Shown here in pieces: positions 33,956 through 42,751 of a stretch of DNA of 64,000 bases (its first letter is position 1; every line of letters begins with the position of its first letter). The stretch spans positions 2,356,001 through 2,420,000 of the forward strand of contig CAVTPU010000004.1 in NCBI GenBank assembly GCA_963736695.1. The letters run 5' to 3'. The position numbers and the translations under genes are program-made. The notes beneath the pieces are model-generated. The model did not search any database, was not told where the DNA came from, and saw nothing but the letters and a program-made list of their open reading frames with translations. The stretch is from CAVTPU01 sp963736695 (GTDB lineage Bacteria; Actinomycetota; Actinomycetes; Mycobacteriales; Micromonosporaceae).

Positions 33956-35134
33956 GTGCCGCATTTCCGCAGTGTCGGTGAGGTCCCCCGGAAACGCCAC
34001 ATTCAGATGCGCCGACCCGATGGTGGCCTCTACGCCGAGGAACTCATGGGGCAGGAGGGATTCGCCTCCGACGCGTCATTGCTCTATCACCAGCATTCGC
34101 CGGCCGCGATCGTCGCCGCCGAGGATGTCACTTCATCGATGCCTTCCGTGGTTCGAATTCCGAACCGACCTCTCACCCCCCGTCACCTGCGCACCCACCA
34201 GTGCGGCACCCCGTCCGCCCGGGACACGGTCCGCGGCCGGCTGCATCTGCTGGCCAACGACGACTGCCAGATCTCCTACGCGGTCGCCGAGGAGGCCTCC
34301 CCGCTCTATCGCAACGCGATCGGCGACGAGTGCCTCTATGTCGAGGCGGGGTCGGGCCGGGTCGAATCGACTTTCGGAGTGCTCGACGTCGGCGCGGGCG
34401 ACTACGTCATCATTCCGACCTCGGTGGTGCACCGGATCGTTCCAACCGGAACCGAGCCGATGCGCACGTTGATCGTCTCAGCGACCGGCCACATCGGACC
34501 GCCCGACCGCTACCTGTCGACGCGGGGACAGTTTCTCGAGCATTCCCCATTTTGTGAGCGGGACCTTCGGGCCCCGACCGAACCGTTGCTCGCCGGTGGG
34601 GACAACGTCGAGGTGCTCGTCGCGCACCGGGCCGGATGGACCAGGCACACCTATGCCCACCACCCGTTCGACGTGGTCGGCTGGGACGGCTGCCTCTATC
34701 CCTGGGCCTTCTCGATCCACGACTTCGAGCCGATCACTGGACGACTGCATCAGCCGCCGCCGGTGCATCAGACCTTCACCGGACCCAACTTCGTCATCTG
34801 TTCCTTCGTGCCCCGCAAGGTGGACTATCACCCCCAGGCGATCCCCGTGCCCTACAACCACCACAACGTTGACTCCGACGAGGTGCTCTTCTATACCGGC
34901 GGGCACTACGAGGCTCGGCGCGGGTCCGGCATTGGACAGGGATCCATTTCACTACATCCATCCGGATTTACGCACGGCCCCCAGCCGGGCGCGGTGGAAC
35001 GGTCGCTCGGTGCCGAATTCTTCGACGAGACCGCCGTCATGGTCGACACATTTCGCCCGCTGGATCTCTGTTCGGCCGCGTTCGACTGCGAGGACGCCGA
35101 CTACGCCTGGAGTTGGAGCAGACCCGCGAGCTGA
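33956..35134 (+). CDS. hmgA: Homogentisate 1,2-dioxygenase
   Basis: A 392-residue cupin-fold iron enzyme opening homogentisate to maleylacetoacetate, the third step of tyrosine catabolism. The iron ligands are visible with family spacing: His303 and Glu309 (YNHHNVDSDEVLFYTGG) and His340 (HPSGFTHGPQPG). Other conserved parts are VDYHPQAIPVPY and YVIIPTSVVHRI. The actinobacterial form is shorter than the human one (about 440). It starts with GTG at 33956 behind GGAGGGCTGAGGA. The later steps (isomerase, fumarylacetoacetase) are not in the window. Confidence 0.94.
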   Translation: MPHFRSVGEVPRKRHIQMRRPDGGLYAEELMGQEGFASDASLLYHQHSPAAIVAAEDVTSSMPSVVRIPNRPLTPRHLRTHQCGTPSARDTVRGRLHLLANDDCQISYAVAEEASPLYRNAIGDECLYVEAGSGRVESTFGVLDVGAGDYVIIPTSVVHRIVPTGTEPMRTLIVSATGHIGPPDRYLSTRGQFLEHSPFCERDLRAPTEPLLAGGDNVEVLVAHRAGWTRHTYAHHPFDVVGWDGCLYPWAFSIHDFEPITGRLHQPPPVHQTFTGPNFVICSFVPRKVDYHPQAIPVPYNHHNVDSDEVLFYTGGHYEARRGSGIGQGSISLHPSGFTHGPQPGAVERSLGAEFFDETAVMVDTFRPLDLCSAAFDCEDADYAWSWSRPAS

Positions 35135-35180
35135 CGACGACCGCACCCCGTGGTCGGTGCGATCCTCCGCCGGCCACGGG

Positions 35181-35660
35181 TCAGGTCGCCACCAACGCCA
35201 CCAACGCCACCGCCACCGCCGCGAGGCCTTCGCCGCGGCCGGTCAGCCCCAGACCGTCGGTGGTCGTCCCGGAGACGGTCACTGGGGCCCCGACCGCATC
35301 GGACAGCACCCGCTGCGCGTCAGTGCGTCGGGAGCCGACCTTGGGCGCGACGCCGATCACCTGAACCGACACATTGCCTATCGCGAAACCCGCCGCGCGG
35401 ACCCGCCGCGCTGCCTCCGCGAGGAGAGTGACACCGGCCGCGCCGGCCCATTCGGCACGGTCGGTGCCGAAGTTCGACCCGAGGTCACCGAGGCCCGCTG
35501 CGGAGAAGAGCGCGTCACAGGCCGCGTGGGCGGCGACGTCGCCGTCGGAGTGGCCAACGAGGCCACTCACGCCGTCCCAACGCAGGCCGGCCACCCAACA
35601 GGGCCGGTCCGGCGCGAACGCGTGCACGTCAGTCCCGACGCCAACCCTCGGAATAATCAT
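35181..35660 (-). CDS. ispF: 2-C-methyl-D-erythritol 2,4-cyclodiphosphate synthase
   Basis: A 159-residue trimeric zinc enzyme of the MEP isoprenoid pathway (fifth step). The metal ligands Asp and His of GTDVHAF, the GHSDGDVAAHAACDALFSAAGLGDLG signature and the end TTTDGLGLTGRGEGLAAVAVALV are all present. It overlaps ispD by 32 bp. A TACCCT hexamer lies seven bases before its ATG inside ispD, so besides read-through from carD-ispD it may have its own leaderless promoter. Confidence 0.96.
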   Translation of the reverse strand: MIIPRVGVGTDVHAFAPDRPCWVAGLRWDGVSGLVGHSDGDVAAHAACDALFSAAGLGDLGSNFGTDRAEWAGAAGVTLLAEAARRVRAAGFAIGNVSVQVIGVAPKVGSRRTDAQRVLSDAVGAPVTVSGTTTDGLGLTGRGEGLAAVAVALVALVAT

Positions 35661-36414
35661 CGTGATGAGGGTACGCCCGAGCCGGTGCGCCAGCGAGAAC
35701 AGCCTCCGCGAAGATCAAATCAGCGGGGCGAGTGATCTTGAGCGCCTCGTCGGCACCGGCGACACAGCACACGTCGACCCCGATCCCTTCGACCAAGGCC
35801 GCGTCATCGGTGGCCGTGATGGCCGCCCCGGACTGGTGCGCGCGGATCAAGACGTCACGTCGAAAACCCTGGGGTGTCTGCACAGCCCGCAGCATCGCCC
35901 GATCGATCGTGGCCACCACCCGACCGGCCGCGTCGACCTGTTTGACCGTGTCGGTCACCGGACGCACGGGAATCACAGCTGGGGCGCCCGACCGCACCTT
36001 CGCGGCGACCCGGTCGACGAGATCGGGTGGGGCGAAAGCGCGGGCGGCGTCGTGCACGAGAACGATCTCGAATTCTGCGGGTGTCGCGGCGAGCGCCAGC
36101 GCAACCGAATGTTGCCGGCTGTCGCCGCCTTCGACCACGATGAGCCGCACACCGTCAGGAGCCTCGGGTGTGAGCTGGTCCGACACCTCTCGCGACCGAC
36201 CGACCGGAGCCGCCACGACAACGCAGGCGACGCTCGTCGCCTGACACACGCCACGCACCGCGTGCACCAAGAGCGAGGCCCCGGCGAGCCAGCGCAGTGC
36301 TTTAGGTTCGCCGGGCCCGAGGCGGGTGCCGAGACCGGCAGCAGGGATCACAACCGCGACGTCGCCACGCCGACCGGCATCAGCCGATACGACTTGAACG
36401 GGAGAGGATTCCAC
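35629..36414 (-). CDS. ispD: 2-C-methyl-D-erythritol 4-phosphate cytidylyltransferase
   Basis: A 261-residue enzyme loading CTP onto methylerythritol phosphate, the third MEP step. The nucleotide loop is VVIPAAGLGTRLGPGEPKALRWLAG. VVEGGDSRQHSV, LVHDAARAFAPPDLV and VTDTVKQVD follow, then the C-terminal RAVQTPQGFRRDVLIRAH with ATDDAALVE. It overlaps ispF and lies 24 bp after carD, forming carD-ispD-ispF. The start is a GTG with no clear ribosome site, so translation may rely on coupling. Confidence 0.95.
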   Translation of the reverse strand: MESSPVQVVSADAGRRGDVAVVIPAAGLGTRLGPGEPKALRWLAGASLLVHAVRGVCQATSVACVVVAAPVGRSREVSDQLTPEAPDGVRLIVVEGGDSRQHSVALALAATPAEFEIVLVHDAARAFAPPDLVDRVAAKVRSGAPAVIPVRPVTDTVKQVDAAGRVVATIDRAMLRAVQTPQGFRRDVLIRAHQSGAAITATDDAALVEGIGVDVCCVAGADEALKITRPADLIFAEAVLAGAPARAYPHHDDYSEGWRRD

Positions 36415-36438
36415 GAGAGGGTGATTGGCTCGCGGGTC

Positions 36439-36924
36439 TCACGCCTCGGCGAGGACCCTGTCGAGCAGGTTCTCCGCTTCGTCTTTTGTGCTTCGCTCGG
36501 CGAGGGCGACCTCACCGACCAGAATGTCGCGTGCTTTGGCGAGCATTCGCTTCTCACCGGCGGAGAGCACTCGGTCCCGATCCCGACGCCACAGATCACG
36601 AACAACCTCGGCGACCTTGAGCGGGTTCCCCGAGGCCAACTTTTCGAGGTTCGCCTTATATCGCCGTGACCAGTTCGCCGGTTCCTCGGTGTGCGGAGCC
36701 CGAAGGACATCAAAGACCTTCGTCAAGCCTTCTTCGCCGACAACCTCACGCACGCCCACGATTCCGGCGTTTTCGGCGGGAACCCGCACCGTCAGGTCAC
36801 CTTGCGCGACCTTAAGGACGAGGTATAGCTTCTCCTCGCCCTTGACGACCCGGGTCTCGATTGCCTCGATGAGTGCGGCCCCGTGGTGGGGGTAGACAAC
36901 GGTTTCGCCGACACTGAAAACCAT
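36439..36924 (-). CDS. carD: CarD-family transcription regulator
   Basis: A 161-residue RNA polymerase-binding factor that stabilises open promoter complexes, mainly at rRNA and ribosomal genes. The N-terminal Tudor-like domain contacts the beta subunit (MVFSVGETVVYPHHGAALIEAIETR). The C-terminal helical domain carries the wedge tryptophan in EEPANWSRRYKANLEKLASGNPLKVAEVVRDLWRRDR. The length and sequence are close to the essential mycobacterial CarD. The ATG lies 11 bases after AAAGGGG. A TACCCT -10-like box sits ~35 bp upstream. Confidence 0.97.
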   Translation of the reverse strand: MVFSVGETVVYPHHGAALIEAIETRVVKGEEKLYLVLKVAQGDLTVRVPAENAGIVGVREVVGEEGLTKVFDVLRAPHTEEPANWSRRYKANLEKLASGNPLKVAEVVRDLWRRDRDRVLSAGEKRMLAKARDILVGEVALAERSTKDEAENLLDRVLAEA

Positions 36925-37202
36925 AGGTTCGAAGCCCCTTTCGCTGTGTCTAGGGTAACACGGCGCGGCAAGGGGTTGCCGCCGAGGTTGACGGTGTATG
37001 CGCAGGTCAAACGGGGTGTGTGCGAAATCGCCCTGACTTCGGACCACGCACAGCGACCGCTTTCACGCCAGGTTCACCCATCTGGACAGGGACTCCACGC
37101 GATCAACGACGCAATCGGGCAGCATGCTGGCGAGCTGGTCTTTGCGCAAACCTATGGCGTTCACCACACAAGATGGGCGACAGTAAATGGCAGGGAGGCG
37201 AC

Positions 37203-37619
37203 ATGGGTGATCTCCGACCGCGTGGCGACGATCAGTCACCCGAGGATGAAGGCGTCCGCCGACCCGTGCCGGACCTTCCGCCAGAATGGGGTGAGGTGAT
37301 CATCCCCGACGACGCGGCCGAACTCGACGCCGAGGCCACGGCGCTGCGGCGCGAACTCGGCCGCGGTCCGTTTCGGCGGACGATGACCGGACATGGTCAC
37401 GACGCCTCGCTCGCCGTCCCGTTCGCCATCATCTCGATCGCCTTGGTGATAACTCTGATCAGTCTCTTCATGGTGACCTGGGGACGCGCTCCCGACCCGA
37501 CCGGCCCTCCGACGAGGTCTCCCACCACGCCGGCGTCACCGGCCTCGTCCGTACCAGGATCATCATGGTCTTCGCCCCCGCCGACGCCCGCCGGCACTGT
37601 GACCGCGGCGCCGCGATGA
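37203..37619 (+). CDS. Small single-pass membrane protein
   Basis: A 138-residue protein that I do not recognise. An acidic, Pro-rich cytoplasmic half (EWGEVIIPDDAAELDAEATALRRELGRG) is followed by one membrane helix (about 72-92, LAVPFAIISIALVITLISLFMV). The outside tail is Pro/Ser/Thr-rich (PTRSPTTPASPASSVPG), typical of a wall-spanning linker. The ATG has GGGAGG six bases upstream. It is divergent from carD over 278 bp of promoter sequence. The RDD/DUF-like small proteins of the actinobacterial envelope are its nearest analogy. Confidence 0.72.
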   Translation: MGDLRPRGDDQSPEDEGVRRPVPDLPPEWGEVIIPDDAAELDAEATALRRELGRGPFRRTMTGHGHDASLAVPFAIISIALVITLISLFMVTWGRAPDPTGPPTRSPTTPASPASSVPGSSWSSPPPTPAGTVTAAPR

Positions 37620-37929
37620 TCCGTTGGGCGTCACGCCCGCCGACGTCACCACGACGCGTGTCGCCATCGATTGCCGAGCGGGTTCACGCCTCGCCGGTCA
37701 TACCGCCCGGTTCTCGTTGCGCGATCGTCGACGGTTAGCGCATGATTGATAGACAGTCGTTTTTGGCTTTATCGGTGAGCCTAAACTAAGAACACAATTC
37801 AGATTCGCTTTTGTCATCATCATTGCCCGCGAAATTCCACGCATAATCGCCACCATGGTGGGCCTGCTGCCGTCCGCGCGACGAGCCTATTACGCTGTAG
37901 CCCGTCCGCCGATGATCGAGGAGGCCGCC
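37620..37929. other. Gene-free spacer with an AT-rich patch
   Basis: 310 bp without a supported gene. From about 37740 to 37850 the sequence is strikingly richer in A and T than the rest of the window (for example TCGTTTTTGGCTTTATCGG and CTAAACTAAGAACACAATTC). It could be a strong promoter zone, an Lsr2-binding site or a remnant of foreign DNA. The GAGGAGG site before the lipoprotein start ends the region. Confidence 0.5.
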
Positions 37930-38544
37930 GTGACCGCCCGCTTTCCCAGCCGCCGCCGGTTCGCCACAATGGCCACGGTGCTGATCGGGGGTGCCGCCCT
38001 CAGTGTGCTGCCAGGTTGCAGCGCCGGGAAGATAACTCAAACCGCGTCCCAGGTCGCCCCGGTGCCCGGAGCCAACGCCAGTGCCAGCCCCAACGCGGCG
38101 ATCACCGTGCGCAACGCGCTGATCGCCTACAACAGCCCGCAAGGCTACTCGACGGGGTCGACTGCCCCGATCGTCGTACGGATCTTCAACGCCGGCCCCA
38201 CGTCGGTCACCCTCGTGCGGGTCAGCGCCGGTGACGCGGCAGCCGCCGTGGTCCTCACGGGGACAACGACGGACGTGGCCACCGCGACGACCTCCCCATC
38301 CGCGTCCCCGGCGACCGCCGCGGACCTCAACGTCGTCGTTGGCGCTGACTCCTTCGCCGCCCTCGTGCCAGGCGCGGGACCGTCCCTGCAGATCATCGGT
38401 CTCACGCGCCCGGTCGGCCCAGGCGACTCGATCTCGCTCACCTTCAGCTTCAGCGACGGCTCGGCGATCACGACGCCCGTGCCGGTCGGTCCGCCGGCGA
38501 CTCCCGCCCCGCGACTGCCCCAATCACCATCGCACGGGGAATAA
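37930..38544 (+). CDS. Putative lipoprotein of unknown function
   Basis: A 204-residue exported protein. The N-terminus has SRRRFATMATVLIGGAALSVLPGC: a hydrophobic signal ending in a lipobox, with Cys30 as the lipidation site and a Tat-like SRRRF motif. The mature part (about 175 residues) is strand-rich (NSPQGYSTGSTAPIVVRIFNAGPTSVTLVRVSAG), like an immunoglobulin-type domain that could act as an envelope adaptor. The tail is Pro-rich. The GTG start has a strong GAGGAGG site. It precedes radA by 51 bp, but radA appears to have its own leaderless promoter. Confidence 0.75.
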   Translation: MTARFPSRRRFATMATVLIGGAALSVLPGCSAGKITQTASQVAPVPGANASASPNAAITVRNALIAYNSPQGYSTGSTAPIVVRIFNAGPTSVTLVRVSAGDAAAAVVLTGTTTDVATATTSPSASPATAADLNVVVGADSFAALVPGAGPSLQIIGLTRPVGPGDSISLTFSFSDGSAITTPVPVGPPATPAPRLPQSPSHGE

Positions 38545-38595
38545 CGCGACCGGCGACGCCGTCATCGTGTCAGTGCACGCGATTAACGTGAACGT

Positions 38596-40098
38596 GTGAC
38601 GACCCACGAACCCGACAGCCCCGACCTAGTCCCCACCGGTGCGCGTGGCGGGCGGACACCCGCGGCCCGGGCCGGGTCGCGGGGCGGTGCGAGCAAGGCG
38701 GCCAGAGCCACCTTCGAATGTGACGTCTGCGGGCACCGTCCGGCCAAATGGGTTGGCCGGTGCCCCGAATGCGGCGCGTGGGGTTCGGTCGTCGAGGTGA
38801 GCCCCCCGGCCCCAGCCGTTCGAATGGTCACCGCGCGGCGGCCCAGCGAACCCGCCCGCCCGATCGCGTCGATCAGCCCCGAGTCAGCACGATCACGCCC
38901 GACCGGCGTGCCCGAACTCGACCGGGTCCTCGGCGGCGGCCTAGTGCCCGGAGCCGTCGTGCTCATCGCCGGTGAACCCGGTGTCGGCAAATCCACCCTC
39001 CTGCTCTCCGTCGCCCAGGAATGGGCCAGCGGCGTCGCCGAGGAGGCCGGCCCGGCGCTCGTGGTCAGTGGCGAAGAGTCCGCGAGCCAGGTGCGGTTGC
39101 GTGCCGAGCGCATCGGAGCGCTGCACGAACAGCTCTATCTCGCCGCCGAGACGGATCTCGGCGCGGTCCTGGGACACATCGATGCGGTGCGCCCGGGCCT
39201 GCTTGTGCTCGACTCCGTGCAGACCTTCACGTCACCGAGCTCCGAAGGCATCGCCGGTGGAGTCACCCAGGTGCGGGCCGTCGCGGCCGCCCTCGCCGCA
39301 GTGGCCAAAGAACGCGGCATCGCGACCGTCCTTGTCGGACACGTCACCAAGGACGGTCAGGTCGCCGGCCCTCGAGTGCTTGAGCACCTCGTCGACGTCG
39401 TGCTCCAGTTCGAAGGCGACAAGTTCTCCTCGCTACGCATGGTTCGCGGGCTCAAGAACCGATTCGGCGCCGCCGACGAAGTCGGCTGTTTCGAAATGCA
39501 CGAAGGTGGGCTCAGCAGCCTGCCGGACCCGTCCGGACTCTTTCTCACCCGCTATGCCGACCCGGTCGCCGGCACCTGCGTCACGGTCGCGATGGAGGGC
39601 CGCCGGGCGTTGGTCACCGAAGTTCAAGCCCTCGTCGGGGCAACCGTCGCCGGCTCCCCACGACGCACCGTCAGCGGACTCGACCAGGCCCGGCTACACA
39701 TGATTCTCGCGGTTCTGCAGAGCCGCAGCGGCATGCGCCTAGCCGAACGGGAAGTCTTCGCCGCGACCGTCGGCGGCATCCGGGTCGTCGAACCCGCAGC
39801 TGACCTCGGAGTGACACTCGCAGTGGCGTCGGCCGCCAACGACCTGCCGCTCGCGGCCGACCTCGTCGCCATCGGCGAAGTGGGGCTCACCGGGGAGATC
39901 CGCCGGGTCGCCGCGGTCTCCCGCCGTCTCGCCGAGGCAGCTCGGCTCGGCTTTCGCCATGCCCTGGTGCCGCCGGGCTGCGGGCCGACCGCGAGCGGCT
40001 CCGCGCCGACCGGGATGCGGGTGGTGGAGGTCGACACGGTGCGGGCGGCCCTGCACTGCGCCGTCACGACGCCCACGAACCGAGGCACCAGCGAGTGA
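38596..40098 (+). CDS. radA: DNA repair protein RadA
   Basis: A 500-residue RecA-related ATPase that drives branch migration in recombination. The N-terminal zinc finger has Cys42, Cys45, Cys56 and Cys59 (FECDVCGHRPAKWVGRCPECGAWG). Walker A GEPGVGKST lies at 126-134 and the RadA-specific KNRFG motif at about 287-291. The C-terminal third is the Lon-protease-like domain (VGLTGEIRRVAAVSRRLAEAARLGF). The GTG start has TAACGT six bases upstream and no Shine-Dalgarno sequence. disA follows 0.7 kb downstream, a conserved pairing. Confidence 0.96.
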   Translation: MTTHEPDSPDLVPTGARGGRTPAARAGSRGGASKAARATFECDVCGHRPAKWVGRCPECGAWGSVVEVSPPAPAVRMVTARRPSEPARPIASISPESARSRPTGVPELDRVLGGGLVPGAVVLIAGEPGVGKSTLLLSVAQEWASGVAEEAGPALVVSGEESASQVRLRAERIGALHEQLYLAAETDLGAVLGHIDAVRPGLLVLDSVQTFTSPSSEGIAGGVTQVRAVAAALAAVAKERGIATVLVGHVTKDGQVAGPRVLEHLVDVVLQFEGDKFSSLRMVRGLKNRFGAADEVGCFEMHEGGLSSLPDPSGLFLTRYADPVAGTCVTVAMEGRRALVTEVQALVGATVAGSPRRTVSGLDQARLHMILAVLQSRSGMRLAEREVFAATVGGIRVVEPAADLGVTLAVASAANDLPLAADLVAIGEVGLTGEIRRVAAVSRRLAEAARLGFRHALVPPGCGPTASGSAPTGMRVVEVDTVRAALHCAVTTPTNRGTSE

Positions 40099-40111
40099 GC
40101 ATGACCGGCCG

Positions 40112-40690
40112 TCACATCGCGTCGATAACGACCACATGATCCGGCGCGCACTGCGCGAGAACTCGCAGAAGGTCCTGCGGCCCACCCTGAAACTCCTCCA
40201 TCGGCACCGCTAGGTCATAGACGGACAAGGTCGCGAGACCTCGTTGCGCCGACCGCAGCTGCGCCTGATCCCACCACCGCGGCCAATCGCCCGACCTGGC
40301 CGTCGGTTGCCCACACCGGACAAAGAGAAACGTCTCCTCGTCGACGGTGCGACCGGCGATCTCGGCGAGCTGCGCCCACGGCAAGACCAGCGTGCGACCG
40401 ACGCCGGGGCGCACCGTCAGCGCGTAGTGGTCTGCCGAGACGATCGGGCGACGAACCAACGCCACCACCTGAGGCACGAGCAGCAATCCGAAAAGTGTGA
40501 GCAACGCCGGCACGACCAGCGCCAGCGGGTTCACCGCACCGTCGCTGGTGGTGAACGGCTCACCGGAGAAGATCAACCACGTGGGCGCGCAGACGAAGGC
40601 GGCGAGAAAGACGGTCCAGCCCAGACGGCCCGCCGCCCGTCGAGCCGAACGGCGTCTCCACACCACGCGTTCACGCACCACCGGACTCAC
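40112..40690 (-). CDS. Membrane protein with PH-like domain
   Basis: A protein of about 192 residues inserted on the opposite strand between radA and disA. A basic N-terminus is followed by two membrane helices (about 26-44 GWTVFLAAFVCAPTWLIFS and 58-80 PLALVVPALLTLFGLLLVPQVVALV). A C-terminal domain of alternating strands (VSADHYALTVRPGVGRTLVLPWAQLAEIAG) resembles the bacterial PH/YcxB-like fold seen in many actinobacterial membrane proteins. The function is unknown. The start is uncertain: the frame is open to 40807, and I chose GTG 40690 because upstream codons overlap the likely disA promoter. Confidence 0.68.
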   Translation of the reverse strand: MSPVVRERVVWRRRSARRAAGRLGWTVFLAAFVCAPTWLIFSGEPFTTSDGAVNPLALVVPALLTLFGLLLVPQVVALVRRPIVSADHYALTVRPGVGRTLVLPWAQLAEIAGRTVDEETFLFVRCGQPTARSGDWPRWWDQAQLRSAQRGLATLSVYDLAVPMEEFQGGPQDLLRVLAQCAPDHVVVIDAM

Positions 40691-40834
40691 CCAATCTATG
40701 CCTCGCCCCGACCGCCGTTGTTCTTCCCCGACCGCCCGCCAGCCAGTATCGCAAGTGTCCATCGGACGACATCTCCGGCGACACAGCCCCGCCCAACGGC
40801 CATCCATGGGCAGCGGAAACGTAGACTAGCCGGC

Positions 40835-41911
40835 GTGCCGATCGACCGGGACGACCCGCTCCGGGCCACACTCGCCCTCGTCGCGCCAGGCACTGACCTG
40901 CGCGACGGTCTGGAGCGCATTCTGCGTGGGCGTACCGGGGCATTGATTGTGCTGGGGCACGACAAGATGGTGGAACAGATCTGCACGGGCGGTTTCCCCC
41001 TGGATGTCGAGTTCTCCTCCACCCGGCTCCGCGAACTGTGCAAAATGGACGGTGCCGTGGTGCTCGCCAGCGATGGCAGCCGAATCGTACGGGCCGCGGT
41101 GCACCTCATGCCCGACCCGAGCATCCCCACCGAGGAGTCCGGCACCCGACACCGCACCGCGGAACGGGTGGCCAAACAGACGGGCCATCCGGTGATCTCC
41201 GTGAGCCAGTCCATGCACATCATCGGCCTATATGTCAACGGCCGCAGACATGTCATCGACGACTCCGCCGCGATCCTGTCGAGAGCCAACCAGGCGTTGG
41301 CCACTCTCGAACGCTACAAACAGCGGTTGGACGAAGTCAGCGGCACCCTGTCGGCGCTGGAGATCGAAGACCTTGTGACCGCGCGCGACGCCATCGCCGT
41401 GGTGCAACGGCTGGAGATGGTGCGCCGGATCGCCGACGAGATCGAGGGCTATGTGATCGAACTCGGCACGGATGGACGCCTCTTGGCGCTGCAACTCGAC
41501 GAGTTGATGGCTGGTGTCGACAGTGATCGCACGCTTGTCATCCGCGACTATCTCCCGACCGCCAAGCGCGTCCGGTCCAACGAGGAAGCCGTCGTCGAGC
41601 TCGATCGGCTTCCCGCCAACGAGTTGATCGACCTCACAGCGGTCGCGAAAGCAATGGGTTATCCGGGCACGCAGGAGTCCATGGACGCGACAATCTCGCC
41701 GCGCGGTTTCCGTCTGCTGGCGAAGGTGCCCCGACTGCCGGGCACCGTGGTCGACCGACTGGTGGAGCACTTTGGCAGCCTCCAACGGCTGCTCGGCGCG
41801 ACCGTCGAGGACCTACAGGCCGTCGAAGGCGTCGGTGACGCACGTGCCCGAGGCGTGCGAGAGGGACTGTCCCGACTCGCCGAGGCATCGATCCTGGAAC
41901 GCTACGTCTGA
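40835..41911 (+). CDS. disA: DNA integrity scanning protein DisA (diadenylate cyclase)
   Basis: A 358-residue octameric enzyme making cyclic di-AMP from two ATP, and scanning DNA for branched structures. The DAC domain (1-150) has the DGA motif (Asp72-Gly73-Ala74) and RHR motif (Arg105-His106-Arg107). A helical spine follows, then a C-terminal helix-hairpin-helix DNA-binding domain (LVEHFGSLQRLLGATVEDLQAVEGVGDARARGVREGL). GTG 40835 has TAGACT seven bases upstream and no ribosome site, so the mRNA is probably leaderless. Proximity to radA fits their known functional link in repair. Confidence 0.97.
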   Translation: MPIDRDDPLRATLALVAPGTDLRDGLERILRGRTGALIVLGHDKMVEQICTGGFPLDVEFSSTRLRELCKMDGAVVLASDGSRIVRAAVHLMPDPSIPTEESGTRHRTAERVAKQTGHPVISVSQSMHIIGLYVNGRRHVIDDSAAILSRANQALATLERYKQRLDEVSGTLSALEIEDLVTARDAIAVVQRLEMVRRIADEIEGYVIELGTDGRLLALQLDELMAGVDSDRTLVIRDYLPTAKRVRSNEEAVVELDRLPANELIDLTAVAKAMGYPGTQESMDATISPRGFRLLAKVPRLPGTVVDRLVEHFGSLQRLLGATVEDLQAVEGVGDARARGVREGLSRLAEASILERYV

Positions 41912-41924
41912 CAGGCGTCGCGGC

Positions 41925-42608
41925 TCACCCGGTGATGCGCAGTCCGAACGGATCACTCACCAACTGATCCAGCCGTGCGATCAGCTGATAGTCGGCTCCG
42001 GCCGCTGGCGCCGGGGCACCGCCCGAACAGGTCACTGATCCAGTTCCAGTTCGGCTGCGCCGACCCGGCCAGGTCAATGTGAAGGTCGCTTTCTGTCCTG
42101 CGGCGAACCGGCGCACGTTGTGCCCCTTGTTGGGGCTGCAGTCGTCGCTCGACCACATGAGAGTCTTCGCCGCGTCAACCAGTCGCAGCTCCTGCACGTC
42201 CGCGCCGATGTCCCGGCCGCACTCACGTGTCGAGACGTTCTTGATCTCGATAGTGACCGGCACCGACCCTCCGGGTGCGGCGCTCGTCGTCGAGGCCCGC
42301 ACGGTGATGCGCAACTCCGCGTCCGTGCAAGGCCCGGTTTGGCCGGTGGCGGGCAGCACGAAGGCGGTCGGGGTCGGGGTGACCTTTGCCGGTTCGTTCG
42401 GGACGGTCGGCCGCAAGACTGTGGTAGCGGGGCCCGGCTGCGGAGTTGGGCTCGTTGACGAAGCCCGCGCACCGTGCGCGTCGACCTGTTGGTCGGGCCC
42501 GCCACAGGAATATGTGACCACCAAGACCACCATCGCGATCCCGACGAAAACCACGGCGCGTCGCCGCCAATAGACGGCGGCCGGCAGAGGTCCCACGGTC
42601 AGCCGCAT
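41925..42608 (-). CDS. Anchored secreted protein (DUF4232-like)
   Basis: A 227-residue protein. A signal anchor (about 16-34, RAVVFVGIAMVVLVVTYSCGG) is followed by a Pro/Thr-rich linker (45-90). The extracellular domain has four cysteines (PCTDAEL, RECGRD, DDCSPNK, VTCSGG) and strand patterns (GGSVPVTIEIKNVSTRECGRDIGADVQELRLVDAAKTLMWSSDDC) like DUF4232/DUF916-type folds. The two disulfides implied would suit the wall environment. YSCGG might alternatively be a lipobox. It is convergent with disA (13 bp apart). GAGGAG and TACGGT both precede the ATG. Confidence 0.72.
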   Translation of the reverse strand: MRLTVGPLPAAVYWRRRAVVFVGIAMVVLVVTYSCGGPDQQVDAHGARASSTSPTPQPGPATTVLRPTVPNEPAKVTPTPTAFVLPATGQTGPCTDAELRITVRASTTSAAPGGSVPVTIEIKNVSTRECGRDIGADVQELRLVDAAKTLMWSSDDCSPNKGHNVRRFAAGQKATFTLTWPGRRSRTGTGSVTCSGGAPAPAAGADYQLIARLDQLVSDPFGLRITG

Positions 42609-42751
42609 GGCTCCTCACCGTAGTGGCGTCCACTCGTCAACGGCGAGTCGACGCGCCGATGGCGTTAGCTCATGGCGGTTCGATCGTGCGGGCGGCGCGC
42701 CGCGACACCGCCACCAAACCCGCTCCGCGAGGCATGGCAGGATCGTCATTC

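Noticed and set aside
35187..35222. GCCACCAAC/GCCACC short tandem repeat
   Set aside because: It lies inside the ispF 3' coding sequence and encodes the normal Val/Ala-rich C-terminus; not a separate repeat element.
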